Source of the DNA: a virus
Virus record (IMG/VR): IMGVR_UViG_3300002835_000322
Location: 1 to 47,473 of that record
Strand: one strand, 5' to 3'
Length of the DNA: 47,473 bases
Shown here one piece after another: positions 7,094 to 15,152 of the stretch (its first letter is position 1; each line of letters opens with the position of its first letter). The translations under genes and the position numbers were made by a program. A model generated the notes under the pieces. It worked only from the letters and a program-made list of their open reading frames with translations. It did no database searches and was not told the origin of the DNA.

Positions 7094-8547
7094 ACGAAGC
7101 AAAAATCATAATTAAGGACGAAGTTAATGTAAAGATTGAGGGTCTAGAACTTTCAGATCGCCGTGCATTGATGAAGAAGTTTGAATACGAAAAGCCGGGG
7201 GCAAGATATTTGCCCGCAGTTCGTTTGGGTCGTTGGAACGGCAAGATTAGCTATTTTAGTCTTGCTGGTAGCACTTATCTAAACCTCCTAGAAGATGTTA
7301 TCACGTATCTGTATGATAAGAATTATGACATTGAATTAGTTGACCATAGGCAAAGTCACGGCAAGTTAGAGTTTGACCTAATCCGTGAAGATAGTTTTTC
7401 TGACACTGTATGGCCAAAAGGGCATGAACGTGAAGGTCAACCTATCGTGCTACGAGACTATCAGGTTGAGATTGTCAATAACTTTTTAGCTAATCCTCAG
7501 TGCTTACAGGAAGTCGCCACGGGAGCGGGCAAGACATTGATGACTGCTGCTCTATCTAAGTCCGTAGAGCATCTAGGACGCTCTCTAGTGATTGTCCCCA
7601 ACAAAAGTCTTGTTACACAAACAGAAGCAGACTACATCAACTTAGGATTGGATGTTGGCGTCTACTTCGGTGACCGTAAGGATTACGGCAAGACGCACAC
7701 AATCTGCACTTGGCAAAGCTTGAATAATTTATTCAAGAACACAGCCGAAGCTGGCGAAGAAAAACTAGATGAATTCTTTTTTGAAGATATTGCTTGTGTA
7801 ATCGTTGATGAGGTACATATGGCAAAGGCTGATGTTCTCAAGACAATGCTTACCGGAGTGTTCAGTAACATTCCTATTCGCTGGGGACTGACAGGAACCA
7901 TTCCTAAAGACAAGATGGATCAGGTATCATTGCTTGTATCCCTCGGTCCCGTCATTGGTAAGCTGTCAGCAAAAGAATTACAGGACAAGGGTGTACTCGC
8001 ACAATGTCATGTTAACATTGTTCAGCTTAAGGATAAGGTTGAGTTCACTAACTACCAGTCAGAATTGAAACATCTACTAGAAGATTCAAATCGCCTTGAT
8101 ACAATTGCCGCATTAATTGACAAAGTGAATCTGACTGGTAATACTTTGGTCCTTGTTGACCGAGTGAATGCAGGAAAAGAAATCGTAAGCAGATTAGGTT
8201 CCAATGCTGTCTTTGTAAACGGCGGCACTGGATTAACAGAAAGAAAGGCAGAATATGATGAGGTTGCCACGAGCGACGATAAAATTATTGTCGCAACGTA
8301 CGGCGTTGCGGCTGTCGGTATTAATATTCCTCGGATCTTTAATTTGGTTCTTATTGAGCCTGGCAAATCGTTTGTACGAGTTATTCAGTCAATAGGCAGA
8401 GGCATTCGTAAAGCAGAAGACAAGGACCATGTACAGATTTGGGATATCACATCCTCATGTAAGTTTGCGAAGCGTCACTTGACACAACGTAAGCAGTTCT
8501 ACAAAGAAGCCAACTATCCTTTCAGTATAGAGAAATTGGACTATTAA
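7090..8547 (+). CDS. uvsW: UvsW, superfamily 2 helicase
   Basis: This 485-aa protein is the T4-type RNA-DNA and branched-DNA helicase that unwinds R-loops and drives fork regression, shifting replication from origins to recombination. Motif I A-T-G-A-G-K-T is at about 143-149, motif II D-E-V-H at 240-243, and motif III L-T-G-T near 273. Motif VI Q-S-I-G-R-G-I-R-K lies near residue 435. The first 110 residues form the usual N-terminal DNA-binding domain. Length is close to T4 UvsW (about 500 aa). It is coupled to the preceding gene by an ATGA overlap. Confidence 0.93.
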   Translation: MNEAKIIIKDEVNVKIEGLELSDRRALMKKFEYEKPGARYLPAVRLGRWNGKISYFSLAGSTYLNLLEDVITYLYDKNYDIELVDHRQSHGKLEFDLIREDSFSDTVWPKGHEREGQPIVLRDYQVEIVNNFLANPQCLQEVATGAGKTLMTAALSKSVEHLGRSLVIVPNKSLVTQTEADYINLGLDVGVYFGDRKDYGKTHTICTWQSLNNLFKNTAEAGEEKLDEFFFEDIACVIVDEVHMAKADVLKTMLTGVFSNIPIRWGLTGTIPKDKMDQVSLLVSLGPVIGKLSAKELQDKGVLAQCHVNIVQLKDKVEFTNYQSELKHLLEDSNRLDTIAALIDKVNLTGNTLVLVDRVNAGKEIVSRLGSNAVFVNGGTGLTERKAEYDEVATSDDKIIVATYGVAAVGINIPRIFNLVLIEPGKSFVRVIQSIGRGIRKAEDKDHVQIWDITSSCKFAKRHLTQRKQFYKEANYPFSIEKLDY

Positions 8548-8551
8548 TATC

Positions 8552-8580
8552 TTGACATATACAGTAAAGGTTGATATAAT
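8552..8580 (+). promoter_or_regulatory. sigma70-type promoter, leaderless geometry
   Basis: TTGACA (8552-8557), 17 nt, TATAAT (8575-8580). Six nucleotides then the ATG at 8587, with no room for a Shine-Dalgarno sequence. Confidence 0.85.
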
Positions 8581-8586
8581 AACATC

Positions 8587-9087
8587 ATGAGAATACTTAC
8601 CCTTGAAAATACTTCGTATAATCTAGAGACATTGCCTGATGAAATAGATGATCTGCGATTTTCTATTTTAGATAACAGCGTCCCTGCTAATGTAGATTAT
8701 CATTTTATACCCCTTATCTTTTTAGAATCGTTTAATAGTCCTGCATTGGTATTGAAGATTGCAGATAAAGTGATTAAGATGCCGATGGATTGGCAAGTGC
8801 TAATTGGTGAACAAGAGCATGGAGATTTAGAAGCATTACCTCTTTCGAGTCTTAATGACAGAGGATTCAATGCCTTTCAATTTAATTCACTGACATCATT
8901 TGTCCCGACATTCTTGCCTATTGAGATTCTTGATATCTATCCAGAAGTTACATGGTATGCACCCAGATTGAAAAATGGTCAATTTTTAAGCGTCCCTATT
9001 GATGAAGGAGAAAAGCCCAGATGCGTGTATTTCATTAAAGAAGTCAGTAGAAACTGTGAAATTGTAGATTATTCTTTAGCTTACTAA
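8587..9087 (+). CDS. Conserved hypothetical phage protein
   Basis: The 166-aa protein is predicted soluble and mostly beta. A central region reads K-M-P-M-D-W-Q-V-L-I-G-E followed by L-P-L-S-S-L, which is like uncharacterised proteins of other T4-like phages in my memory. No catalytic motif is evident. It is transcribed from a near-consensus promoter whose start site coincides with the ATG, so it is probably a leaderless early message. It leads the epimerase/clamp-loader operon. Confidence 0.75.
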   Translation: MRILTLENTSYNLETLPDEIDDLRFSILDNSVPANVDYHFIPLIFLESFNSPALVLKIADKVIKMPMDWQVLIGEQEHGDLEALPLSSLNDRGFNAFQFNSLTSFVPTFLPIEILDIYPEVTWYAPRLKNGQFLSVPIDEGEKPRCVYFIKEVSRNCEIVDYSLAY

Positions 9088-9101
9088 AAGGAGACGTAGT
9101 G

Positions 9102-9245
9102 ATGACTGTATTGAAAGCTTACAAAAGGTGCGTTAAGCAGAAAAAAGAAGGTGATGTGATGGGTGTAGTGCGAACTTTATTCCCAAACATTCAAGTAGAA
9201 ACCTTTATCGAAAATCGCAAAATTAGTACGCAGATTAAAAAATGA
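9102..9245 (+). CDS. 47-aa basic protein
   Basis: An AAGGAG lies 11 nt before ATG 9102 (a GTG at 9099 in the same frame is closer). The product is 47 aa, highly basic (about a dozen Lys/Arg) with a hydrophobic middle. Its stop overlaps the epimerase start by ATGA, so it appears to be a real coupled gene. No family recognised. Confidence 0.6.
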   Translation: MTVLKAYKRCVKQKKEGDVMGVVRTLFPNIQVETFIENRKISTQIKK

Positions 9246-10156
9246 GAGTTCTAATTACTGGTCATAGCGGATTCATCGGGCAACATATTGTAGCACGACT
9301 AACAGATAAGCATGATTTATTTTTGCTTGAAAGCGACTTGCGGGATCATACCGCTGTTCGTGACGAGGTTCATGCTGCTGATCCGGAAGTGATTGTTCAT
9401 CTTGCCGCTCGGACCGAAGTAGAAAAATCTTTTTATGAACAGACTGTGTTCAGCGAGATTAACTATGTGGGCACGGTAAACTTGATTGAGGCCGCAAGCC
9501 AACTTTCAAATCTAAAGAATTTTGTGTTTGCTTCTACTATGGAAGTATATGGTTGGCAACCTATCAGTGACCTTATCAGAGACGGAAATGAATCTGAAAT
9601 TGAAGTCTTTGATGAAACTACAATTCCCAATCCCAATGCTCCGTATTCAGTAGCAAAATTTGCTTGTGAAAAGTATTTGGAATATGCAAGCAGAAGCTAC
9701 AACTTCCCGTATACTATCATTAGACAAACTAACGCATACGGTCGTAAAGATAATGACTTCTTTGTTACAGAACAAATCATCACGCAGATGCTAAAGAACC
9801 CAAATGAAATCAATTTGGGGTATGGGGTACCGTATCGCAATTTCTTGTACATCGATGACTTAATTGATGCTTGGGAAGTTATCATCGATAACCCAGGCAA
9901 GTGCGTAGGTCAATTGGTCTGCTTGGGTCCTAACAATGCAATTCGTATTTCAGACTACGTGGATATGATTGCAAAGAAGTTAAATTGGGAAGGTAAAGTC
10001 AACTGGAATACCAAACCAGCTAGACCCGGAGAGATTTATCTGCTAAACAGTAGTAATGCAAAGCTTACTAAAATGACTGGATGGGAACCCAAGATCTCAC
10101 TTAGTGACGGGTTAGATAGAACAATTGAATTTTGGAGAACACATTTAAATGTCTAG
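9242..10156 (+). CDS. NAD-dependent sugar-nucleotide epimerase/dehydratase
   Basis: The 304-aa protein is an extended short-chain dehydrogenase/reductase, most like UDP-glucose 4-epimerase or NDP-sugar dehydratases. The Rossmann motif G-H-S-G-F-I-G is at residues 7-13, L-A-A-R-T near 54-58, and the catalytic Y-S-V-A-K near 136-140 with an upstream Ser in F-A-S-T. The C-terminal substrate region contains R-P-G-E. It acts in the cytosol on a nucleotide sugar; the exact sugar cannot be read. It may alter host surface glycan or supply a sugar for modification. It sits in a replication operon, which is unusual placement. Confidence 0.88.
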   Translation: MRVLITGHSGFIGQHIVARLTDKHDLFLLESDLRDHTAVRDEVHAADPEVIVHLAARTEVEKSFYEQTVFSEINYVGTVNLIEAASQLSNLKNFVFASTMEVYGWQPISDLIRDGNESEIEVFDETTIPNPNAPYSVAKFACEKYLEYASRSYNFPYTIIRQTNAYGRKDNDFFVTEQIITQMLKNPNEINLGYGVPYRNFLYIDDLIDAWEVIIDNPGKCVGQLVCLGPNNAIRISDYVDMIAKKLNWEGKVNWNTKPARPGEIYLLNSSNAKLTKMTGWEPKISLSDGLDRTIEFWRTHLNV

Positions 10157-10289
10157 TGGTCATCATGCACACACAACACTCGGTCAGGCAAAGTACAACA
10201 GAACGATAGCAGGCACTCTACCCAGCCAAACTGTATTTAGGCTTGATTCTGCTAGAAATCGCAAGGTAAGAAAAGAGAAGGAAAAGAAG

Positions 10290-10580
10290 ATGGGTTGGTT
10301 AAAACGTAAGTTTGCACAATGGTGCCGCGAAGCATGGGAAAATTCTCGTCATGAGGATAGAACATATGCAGTAGTAGACTCTGTTCAATCTCGGAGCATT
10401 GATGCAAACAAGAGCATTCGCTTCACTATCTATCCAGCATCTGGAGGCTACGTGATTGAACATTACAAAAATGAACGTATGCGAGAAAGTGATGGGCCGA
10501 CGCTGACTATTGTTAACAACGGTGACAGTATTGGTCAAGCGATTGAACACGTTATTGCAGTTGAATCGTTGAAGGCATAA
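10290..10580 (+). CDS. Conserved hypothetical phage protein
   Basis: The reading frame is open from an ATG at 10149 that overlaps the epimerase. I prefer ATG 10290 because an AAGGAAA precedes it and the upstream part is low-complexity and basic. The 96-aa product begins M-G-W-L-K-R-K-F and has a helical basic N-terminus, then a small beta domain (F-T-I-Y, G-G-Y-V-I-E) and a C-terminal helix. This looks like small proteins found near replication genes in T4-like phages. Function unknown. The start could be 10149 if the extra 47 residues are real. Confidence 0.7.
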   Translation: MGWLKRKFAQWCREAWENSRHEDRTYAVVDSVQSRSIDANKSIRFTIYPASGGYVIEHYKNERMRESDGPTLTIVNNGDSIGQAIEHVIAVESLKA

Positions 10581-11167
10581 TGGCTAAAGAGAAACTATCA
10601 GCAGACGAAAAGTTTGAGAAGGTCGAGTTTGACCTTTTCGACGCAATTGCGGCTATTGACCGCAAAGACTATTCGTATTACGATAGATTGACTCCCGAAC
10701 AGCAGAAGAAGTTCGTGCCGTTTATGATGTTGCATTGGATTAGTGCAATTAAAGGTAGCGAAGGGCTATCACGCTATTACGTTATGAGTACAAACGAGTA
10801 TGCAAACAAATACTTGTTCAACGAAAATGTAATGAAGCATCCTAAACTACAGTGGCTAATGTTGTGTTCAGCAAGCCCGGGTATGGGAAAACAATTTCAT
10901 CAATGGATCCCTCATATTCGTGAGCGTGTCAGTAAGTTGAAAGAATCTCCTAAAACTAAAGAGATTAAGGATTATTACAAAAAGATATATCCTAAATCAA
11001 GTGATAGTGATCTTAACTTAGTAACTGATGTTTTTGTTGACAACCATAGAAAAAAGATGTATATTGCAGCTAAGTTCCCCGAAATGAAGTTTGATGAGAT
11101 TGAGTTGTTAAGTGAAATTATTACAGACGAAGATATCAAAAAATACGAAGAAGCCTTCGGTAACTAA
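10580..11167 (+). CDS. gp62: Probable sliding-clamp loader small subunit gp62
   Basis: The 195-aa protein is about the size of T4 gp62 (187 aa), which with gp44 loads the gp45 clamp. It shares the general plan: an N-terminal F-D-A-I-A-A-I helix, a middle segment with W-L-M-L-C-S-A-S-P-G-M-G-K, and a C-terminal helical region. The middle resembles the T4 Y-L-M-A-A-V-P-R-G-K-R stretch. No nucleotide-binding motif is expected for gp62, and none is seen. It begins one base into the preceding stop. gp44 and gp45 are not in the window, so the call rests on weak similarity. Confidence 0.6.
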   Translation: MAKEKLSADEKFEKVEFDLFDAIAAIDRKDYSYYDRLTPEQQKKFVPFMMLHWISAIKGSEGLSRYYVMSTNEYANKYLFNENVMKHPKLQWLMLCSASPGMGKQFHQWIPHIRERVSKLKESPKTKEIKDYYKKIYPKSSDSDLNLVTDVFVDNHRKKMYIAAKFPEMKFDEIELLSEIITDEDIKKYEEAFGN

Positions 11168-11843
11168 AACAGATTTCCAATGCGAATTCTGTAGTAGATA
11201 TTTTCTGAAGGAAAGAACTATGGTAAGCCATCTGTGCGAGACAAAGCGCAGGTGGCAAGACCGCGACATGCCAGGTAATCGTATCGGCTTTCAATCTTGG
11301 CTTGAATTTTACAAAAGAAATACTACAAGTAAAAAGCAAAAGACATATCAAGACTTTGCTAAGAGCGCATACTACATTGCCTTCGTCAAGTTTGGTCATT
11401 ACTGTGTTGATATTAAGTGTATCAATGTGCCTCGTTATGCTGATTGGCTTTTGAAGAACAACATCAAAATTGATAGTTGGTGTAGTGATAGCAACTATGA
11501 TAAATTTTTAGTTGAATGTCTCAAGCAAGAAGATCCGCTAGACGCAATCGCTCGTAGCATTGAAACTACAATTGACCATGCCAAAAATGAAAAAGTTCAA
11601 AGTAAGGACTATCTACGATATGGTAATAGAAATCGCATATGCAGTCTAGTAGTTAATGGCAAGATTAGTCCGTGGATGCTTTATCAGAGTGAAAGCGGTA
11701 TTCAGTTCCTTGAAGGAATAGATAGCACTCAACAAAAAATGATATTCGAATACATTAATCCAGAGCAATGGGCTATCAAGTTTAGACGTAATACTGAAAT
11801 GGTGACACAGGTTAAGGAACTGTTGAATGCCGCAGGCTATTGA
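11112..11843 (+). CDS. C2H2-type zinc-finger phage protein
   Basis: The first 40 residues carry a finger C-E-F-C, then twelve residues, then H-L-C, near residues 24-42, followed by T-K-R-R-W. The remaining 200 residues are helical with several Trp, and contain G-K-I-S-P-W-M-L-Y near 190. This architecture is shared by uncharacterised proteins of T4-like phages as I recall. The start is GTG 11112 inside gp62; no other start precedes the finger. A DNA- or RNA-binding role is inferred from the finger. It overlaps the first member of the tiny-gene array. Confidence 0.75.
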   Translation: MKLLQTKISKNTKKPSVTKTDFQCEFCSRYFLKERTMVSHLCETKRRWQDRDMPGNRIGFQSWLEFYKRNTTSKKQKTYQDFAKSAYYIAFVKFGHYCVDIKCINVPRYADWLLKNNIKIDSWCSDSNYDKFLVECLKQEDPLDAIARSIETTIDHAKNEKVQSKDYLRYGNRNRICSLVVNGKISPWMLYQSESGIQFLEGIDSTQQKMIFEYINPEQWAIKFRRNTEMVTQVKELLNAAGY

Positions 11844-12078
11844 TACTTACAAAGTAGTTCGTCGCGGCCAAAAATACTGCGTGAGAGTGCGTGGGGTACT
11901 TAACACTACTGATTCATTTAACTGGTGTAAAGAGCGTAACATGAGTTACCATATCAAGCGGCGGTTTAATGTAGGATATACTTGGGATAGTGAAGGACTC
12001 TATAGAAGCCGTTGGGACTATGACTTCATCTTTGACGAAAAGAAAGAAGCACTGACCTTTATCCTGGGGTATCTATGA
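11827..12078 (+). CDS. Tiny-array protein A
   Basis: This 83-aa protein is the first of eight short ORFs that look related. It has F-N-W-C-K-E-R-N in the middle and ends F-I-F-D-E then F-I-L-G-Y-L, fitting the shared plan of a W-[CAG] helix and a terminal F-x-L-x-[WY]. It overlaps the gene before by 17 nt and the one after by ATGA. Function is unknown; no signal peptide or membrane segment. Confidence 0.7.
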   Translation: MPQAIDTYKVVRRGQKYCVRVRGVLNTTDSFNWCKERNMSYHIKRRFNVGYTWDSEGLYRSRWDYDFIFDEKKEALTFILGYL

Positions 12079-12293
12079 ACAAGTTTTTTCATATGGATGC
12101 TAAACTTTTTGATACATGGACTGACCAACTGATTGATAAGTCCTACGATTACCGGCAGATTGGTATTTCAAATGAACACTGTAATCAGATATCCGAATCG
12201 GAATACGGTCTACGATTGGTTAACTGGCCCGATAAAGCATTTGAAGTTGTAGATGAACGTAAGTACACTGTCTTCCTACTGAGGCACCGATGA
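12075..12293 (+). CDS. Tiny-array protein B
   Basis: The 72-aa product is the most divergent member. It keeps a V-V-D-E-R-K-Y strand-turn and the terminal V-F-L-L-R-H-R, where His replaces the usual last Trp. Both ends overlap neighbours by ATGA. The array context is the best evidence that it is a gene. Confidence 0.65.
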   Translation: MNKFFHMDAKLFDTWTDQLIDKSYDYRQIGISNEHCNQISESEYGLRLVNWPDKAFEVVDERKYTVFLLRHR

Positions 12294-12481
12294 GGTTTAG
12301 TGTCTCTCCGCAACATATGAAGCCATTTGTCATTGTTGTTGACTACAAGTTTTATGTTAAGAATGAGCAAGAGATTACTGACTGGGCTAATAAATGCACT
12401 CCGGGCTGGGCATTAACCGGCATGGTGTTAGAGTTTAAGAATGAACAAGATAGGCTAGCATTTTTATTACGGTGGGACTAA
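12290..12481 (+). CDS. Tiny-array protein C
   Basis: At 63 aa this is the shortest member. It has I-T-D-W-A-N-K in the middle and ends L-E-F-K-N-E-Q-D-R-L-A-F-L-L-R-W-D, a clear copy of the shared ending. It is coupled by ATGA upstream and TAATG downstream. Function unknown. Confidence 0.7.
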   Translation: MRFSVSPQHMKPFVIVVDYKFYVKNEQEITDWANKCTPGWALTGMVLEFKNEQDRLAFLLRWD

Positions 12482-12684
12482 TGTATACGCTGTGTATAAA
12501 CGATAAGAACAATCAAACTCAGTCCTGGTGGTTTAACTTTTTGTTTAGCCTCGATGATACTGATGTAAAAACAGGATTAAAACAGTGGGGAGGAAGAGTT
12601 GAATATGACAGTACTGGATACAGCGATACTATTATATTTGACAGAGAAGAAGATATAGCATGGTTTCTATTAAAATGGACATGA
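12481..12684 (+). CDS. Tiny-array protein D
   Basis: I start this 67-aa protein at ATG 12481, which overlaps the previous stop as TAATG; a GTG at 12472 is possible. It has L-K-Q-W-G-G-R and ends I-I-F-D-R-E-E-D-I-A-W-F-L-L-K-W-T, one of the clearest copies of the signature. Function unknown. Confidence 0.7.
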   Translation: MYTLCINDKNNQTQSWWFNFLFSLDDTDVKTGLKQWGGRVEYDSTGYSDTIIFDREEDIAWFLLKWT

Positions 12685-13079
12685 TTAAACAACTTAAAGA
12701 ACGCTGGAAGGGTTACAAAGAGAAACGCTTCTTAGAAAACTATGGCTGCAAGACTTGGCGTGAATACGAACGCAAGTATGATCCTAATATTGGTTACAGA
12801 GCAAGATGGGCCCACACCTTTTATCACGGATACCCCCATCTAGTTCCAATAGAACCAATTGGTGTTGCACTGTATGGATTAAAATATCATGACCTAGTTG
12901 AGCAAATGATGGAATGGTGCGAACAGAATTGTCAAGGTAAGTGGCGCAATGATTGGCATCGCGGCTTTTGGGACCATCATGGCAACTACGAACTGAATAG
13001 CATTGGCGGTGGCGATATGATGTTCTTTGCATTCAAAGAAGATGCAGATTACATTTGGTTCAACCTAACCTGGCAATGA
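12681..13079 (+). CDS. Tiny-array protein E
   Basis: The start at ATG 12681 overlaps the previous stop (ATGA); an in-frame ATG at 12660 lies inside the previous gene. The 132-aa product is the longest member, with a basic N-terminal extension of about 55 residues. It then has M-E-W-C-E-Q-N-C, several Trp, and the ending F-K-E-D-A-D-Y-I-W-F-N-L-T-W-Q. Function unknown. Confidence 0.72.
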   Translation: MIKQLKERWKGYKEKRFLENYGCKTWREYERKYDPNIGYRARWAHTFYHGYPHLVPIEPIGVALYGLKYHDLVEQMMEWCEQNCQGKWRNDWHRGFWDHHGNYELNSIGGGDMMFFAFKEDADYIWFNLTWQ

Positions 13080-13315
13080 ATCACTATGATGAAAAGAATG
13101 GGTGGGAGCATACGAAGCCAGGTTGGTACGAGATAGTTATTCCAGCACGCCAATTTCGGGAGGCGGTGTACAAACACACTGTAATGTTAGGATGGATATA
13201 CGCTAACATAGGGAAATGTGAACATCATTGTAGATGGCAGTTTGACAATGATAGCTTAAAATACAAATTTAGATATGAAAGAGATTATATATGGTTCAAA
13301 CTAACATGGGGCTAA
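13076..13315 (+). CDS. Tiny-array protein F
   Basis: The 79-aa product starts at ATG 13076, overlapping the previous stop (ATGA). It ends Y-E-R-D-Y-I-W-F-K-L-T-W-G, nearly identical to the ending of member E, which suggests these two duplicated recently. The W-C helix is less clear here. Function unknown. Confidence 0.7.
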   Translation: MNHYDEKNGWEHTKPGWYEIVIPARQFREAVYKHTVMLGWIYANIGKCEHHCRWQFDNDSLKYKFRYERDYIWFKLTWG

Positions 13316-13572
13316 GACCCGTAGCAGAAGAAATTATTGATGTAGTTCCACAGTCTCAGAAGATTAAGAAGAAGATTGCGGTAGATGGTATCTGGGAAGA
13401 TAGAACATTCATTCGCATTCCTATAGGTTCAGAAAGAATGGGACCAAGCGAACTAGAAGTATGGTGTCGCAAAAGATTAGGGGGACCTAAATATTTAGGT
13501 GAGTGGTTCAAGGTATCGGGATATATAGTGCTTGACGAAAAAACATACATGTTTTGGAAGTTGTGTGAATGA
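13306..13572 (+). CDS. Tiny-array protein G
   Basis: I start at ATG 13306, which overlaps the previous gene by 10 nt; ATG 13291 in frame is the alternative. The 88-aa product has L-E-V-W-C-R-K-R-L-G-G in the middle and ends V-L-D-E-K-T-Y-M-F-W-K-L-C-E, with Cys in place of the final Trp. Function unknown. Confidence 0.68.
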   Translation: MGLRPVAEEIIDVVPQSQKIKKKIAVDGIWEDRTFIRIPIGSERMGPSELEVWCRKRLGGPKYLGEWFKVSGYIVLDEKTYMFWKLCE

Positions 13573-13919
13573 ATACTGAGGGATTAGAACTTAAGTTTAC
13601 TAAGCTAGATGGTAGGCATCGTGGGCACAATGAGTTTACTCATTATGTTAGTGTATTAGAAAAACCCACTAGCAAGTATTACCAACCAATTAAATATTCT
13701 GTTGCGGGGTTTTTTGCATTAAGATCACTGTGTTCAGAAACATGGGGACTTTCATGTGAACGAGAACTATATCTACAGTTAAAACCTAAGGTCGCTAATA
13801 GTGTGTCAGATGTGCCTCTCAATAATCATTGGGTATGGCATACCGATCTAAATAACAATCAGTATAGAATATATCTAAAAAGTGATGAAGAAAGAGCTTG
13901 GTTGTTATTAAAATGGTAA
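13569..13919 (+). CDS. Tiny-array protein H
   Basis: The 116-aa last member is coupled by ATGA to G. The ending I-Y-L-K-S-D-E-E-R-A-W-L-L-L-K-W fits the signature, with Leu replacing the Phe. The N-terminal 80 residues are unlike the others. It overlaps the oxygenase gene by 7 nt. Function unknown. Confidence 0.7.
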   Translation: MNTEGLELKFTKLDGRHRGHNEFTHYVSVLEKPTSKYYQPIKYSVAGFFALRSLCSETWGLSCERELYLQLKPKVANSVSDVPLNNHWVWHTDLNNNQYRIYLKSDEERAWLLLKW

Positions 13920-14605
13920 ATGAATTAACTGATGGCGAAGGTTATCTATTCTTTGAGAATATTATTCCTATAGACTTGATTGACACGTTCAATGATAAAT
14001 TAGATACCCTATATCCCGTCAGAGCAGTTAGTACTGATAGACAATATGCAGAACGAGATAAGATAAAAGAGCTACCGAATATAAACGTTTGGTGGAGTCA
14101 AATGGTTATGGATTGGCCAGAGGTACAAGCTATTAACGAAATTCTTATCTCCAAAATTAAGCTAGAACTTGCTGATGCTGTGTTCTATGCTAGTGATGTT
14201 GTAACTATCAGCGGTGACAGTAAATGGATAAATCCACATGTTGATACTCCTCATAGATTTAAACAATGGAATGAAGATGAAAGGTTATTAGGAGTACAGT
14301 GTATCGTTGCCTTACAAGACACTACTCCTGAGCAAGGTTCAACTGGATTTGTTCCTAGAAGTCAGATACAAGATTGGGATATTGATATGTGCTATAGCGG
14401 TGCATATAACAAATATTTCTACAGTTTGTCCGAACAGCGACATATGACTAAAGGAAGTGTCTTGATGTACAACTGTAGATTGTTGCATAGCAGTATGCCC
14501 AATTATTTACCCGAACCGCGACCTATGCTATTGCTTAATTACCTAAACGGTGCTATAGTAGAAGATGTAAAGAAGATAGACAACATTTGGAGTTCTAATG
14601 GCTAA
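13913..14605 (+). CDS. 2-oxoglutarate/Fe(II)-dependent oxygenase (PhyH-like)
   Basis: The 230-aa protein has the double-stranded beta-helix plan of 2OG oxygenases. The iron ligands appear to be H109-V-D111, with N-P just before, and H192 in L-L-H-S-S-M. R203 in E-P-R-P would hold 2-oxoglutarate. The N-terminus L-F-F-E-N-I-I-P is typical of phage PhyH-like members. Such proteins hydroxylate or otherwise oxidise small molecules, nucleic-acid bases or proteins; the substrate is unknown. The start ATG 13913 overlaps the preceding stop. It is the first enzyme after the tiny-gene array. Confidence 0.8.
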   Translation: MVNELTDGEGYLFFENIIPIDLIDTFNDKLDTLYPVRAVSTDRQYAERDKIKELPNINVWWSQMVMDWPEVQAINEILISKIKLELADAVFYASDVVTISGDSKWINPHVDTPHRFKQWNEDERLLGVQCIVALQDTTPEQGSTGFVPRSQIQDWDIDMCYSGAYNKYFYSLSEQRHMTKGSVLMYNCRLLHSSMPNYLPEPRPMLLLNYLNGAIVEDVKKIDNIWSSNG

Positions 14606-15152
14606 TCATATTATGATCGATATGGAAACACTCAGTACCGACGTTTCCACAGTAATACTTACAATTGGTGCTGTGCGTTTTGATCCTCGTGGGGTTGGCG
14701 TAATTGAGAAACTTGAGCTTCGTCCAACTATGGATGAACAAACTGAAACATTTAATCGCACAATCAGCGATGATACTCTGCGTTGGTGGGGTGAACAAAG
14801 TCCCGAAGCAATTGAAGAAGCTATGGGCGACCGCGACCGTATCAGCTATCGTGAAGCAATGGAAAAACTTTATCAGTTCTGCTGGAACCGCGGTGATAAA
14901 GTTTGGTCTAACGGATCTGGCTTCGACATCGTTATTGCAGAAAGTGCATTCCGTGACCTTGACATGAAGTATCCTTGGCAGTTTTGGAATGTGCGTGATT
15001 GTCGCACTGTTTATGACCTTGCCGGCGTCTCGTTGAAAGACGGCGGACACGTTACAAGTCACAAAGCAGTAGAAGATGCCGAGCGTCAGGCTATTGTTGT
15101 GCAAAAAGCTTATCAGAAGCTTATTCAAGCGGGTATGACTCACATTCGATGA
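14598..15152 (+). CDS. dexA: DexA-like 3'-5' exonuclease (DEDDh)
   Basis: This 184-aa protein is a DEDD-family exonuclease. It has D-M-E-T at residues 8-11 (motif I), G-F-D in motif II near 113-115, and a motif III-like H-K-A-V-E-D-A-E near 151-158. That gives the D-E-D-D-h set. The F-N-R-T-I-S-D-D-T-L-R-W-W stretch near 50 is characteristic of the Rv2179c/DexA type. T4 DexA degrades ssDNA; some relatives act on RNA. It overlaps the oxygenase by 8 nt and the next gene by ATGA. Confidence 0.88.
   Translation: MANHIMIDMETLSTDVSTVILTIGAVRFDPRGVGVIEKLELRPTMDEQTETFNRTISDDTLRWWGEQSPEAIEEAMGDRDRISYREAMEKLYQFCWNRGDKVWSNGSGFDIVIAESAFRDLDMKYPWQFWNVRDCRTVYDLAGVSLKDGGHVTSHKAVEDAERQAIVVQKAYQKLIQAGMTHIR

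Noticed and set aside
10149-10289. Upstream extension of the small gene ending at 10580
   Set aside because: The extra 47 residues are low-complexity and basic, and a better ribosome site precedes ATG 10290. The longer form cannot be fully excluded.
14595-15143. Minus-strand ORF opposite dexA
   Set aside because: The plus-strand frame has a full exonuclease motif set and coupling at both ends.
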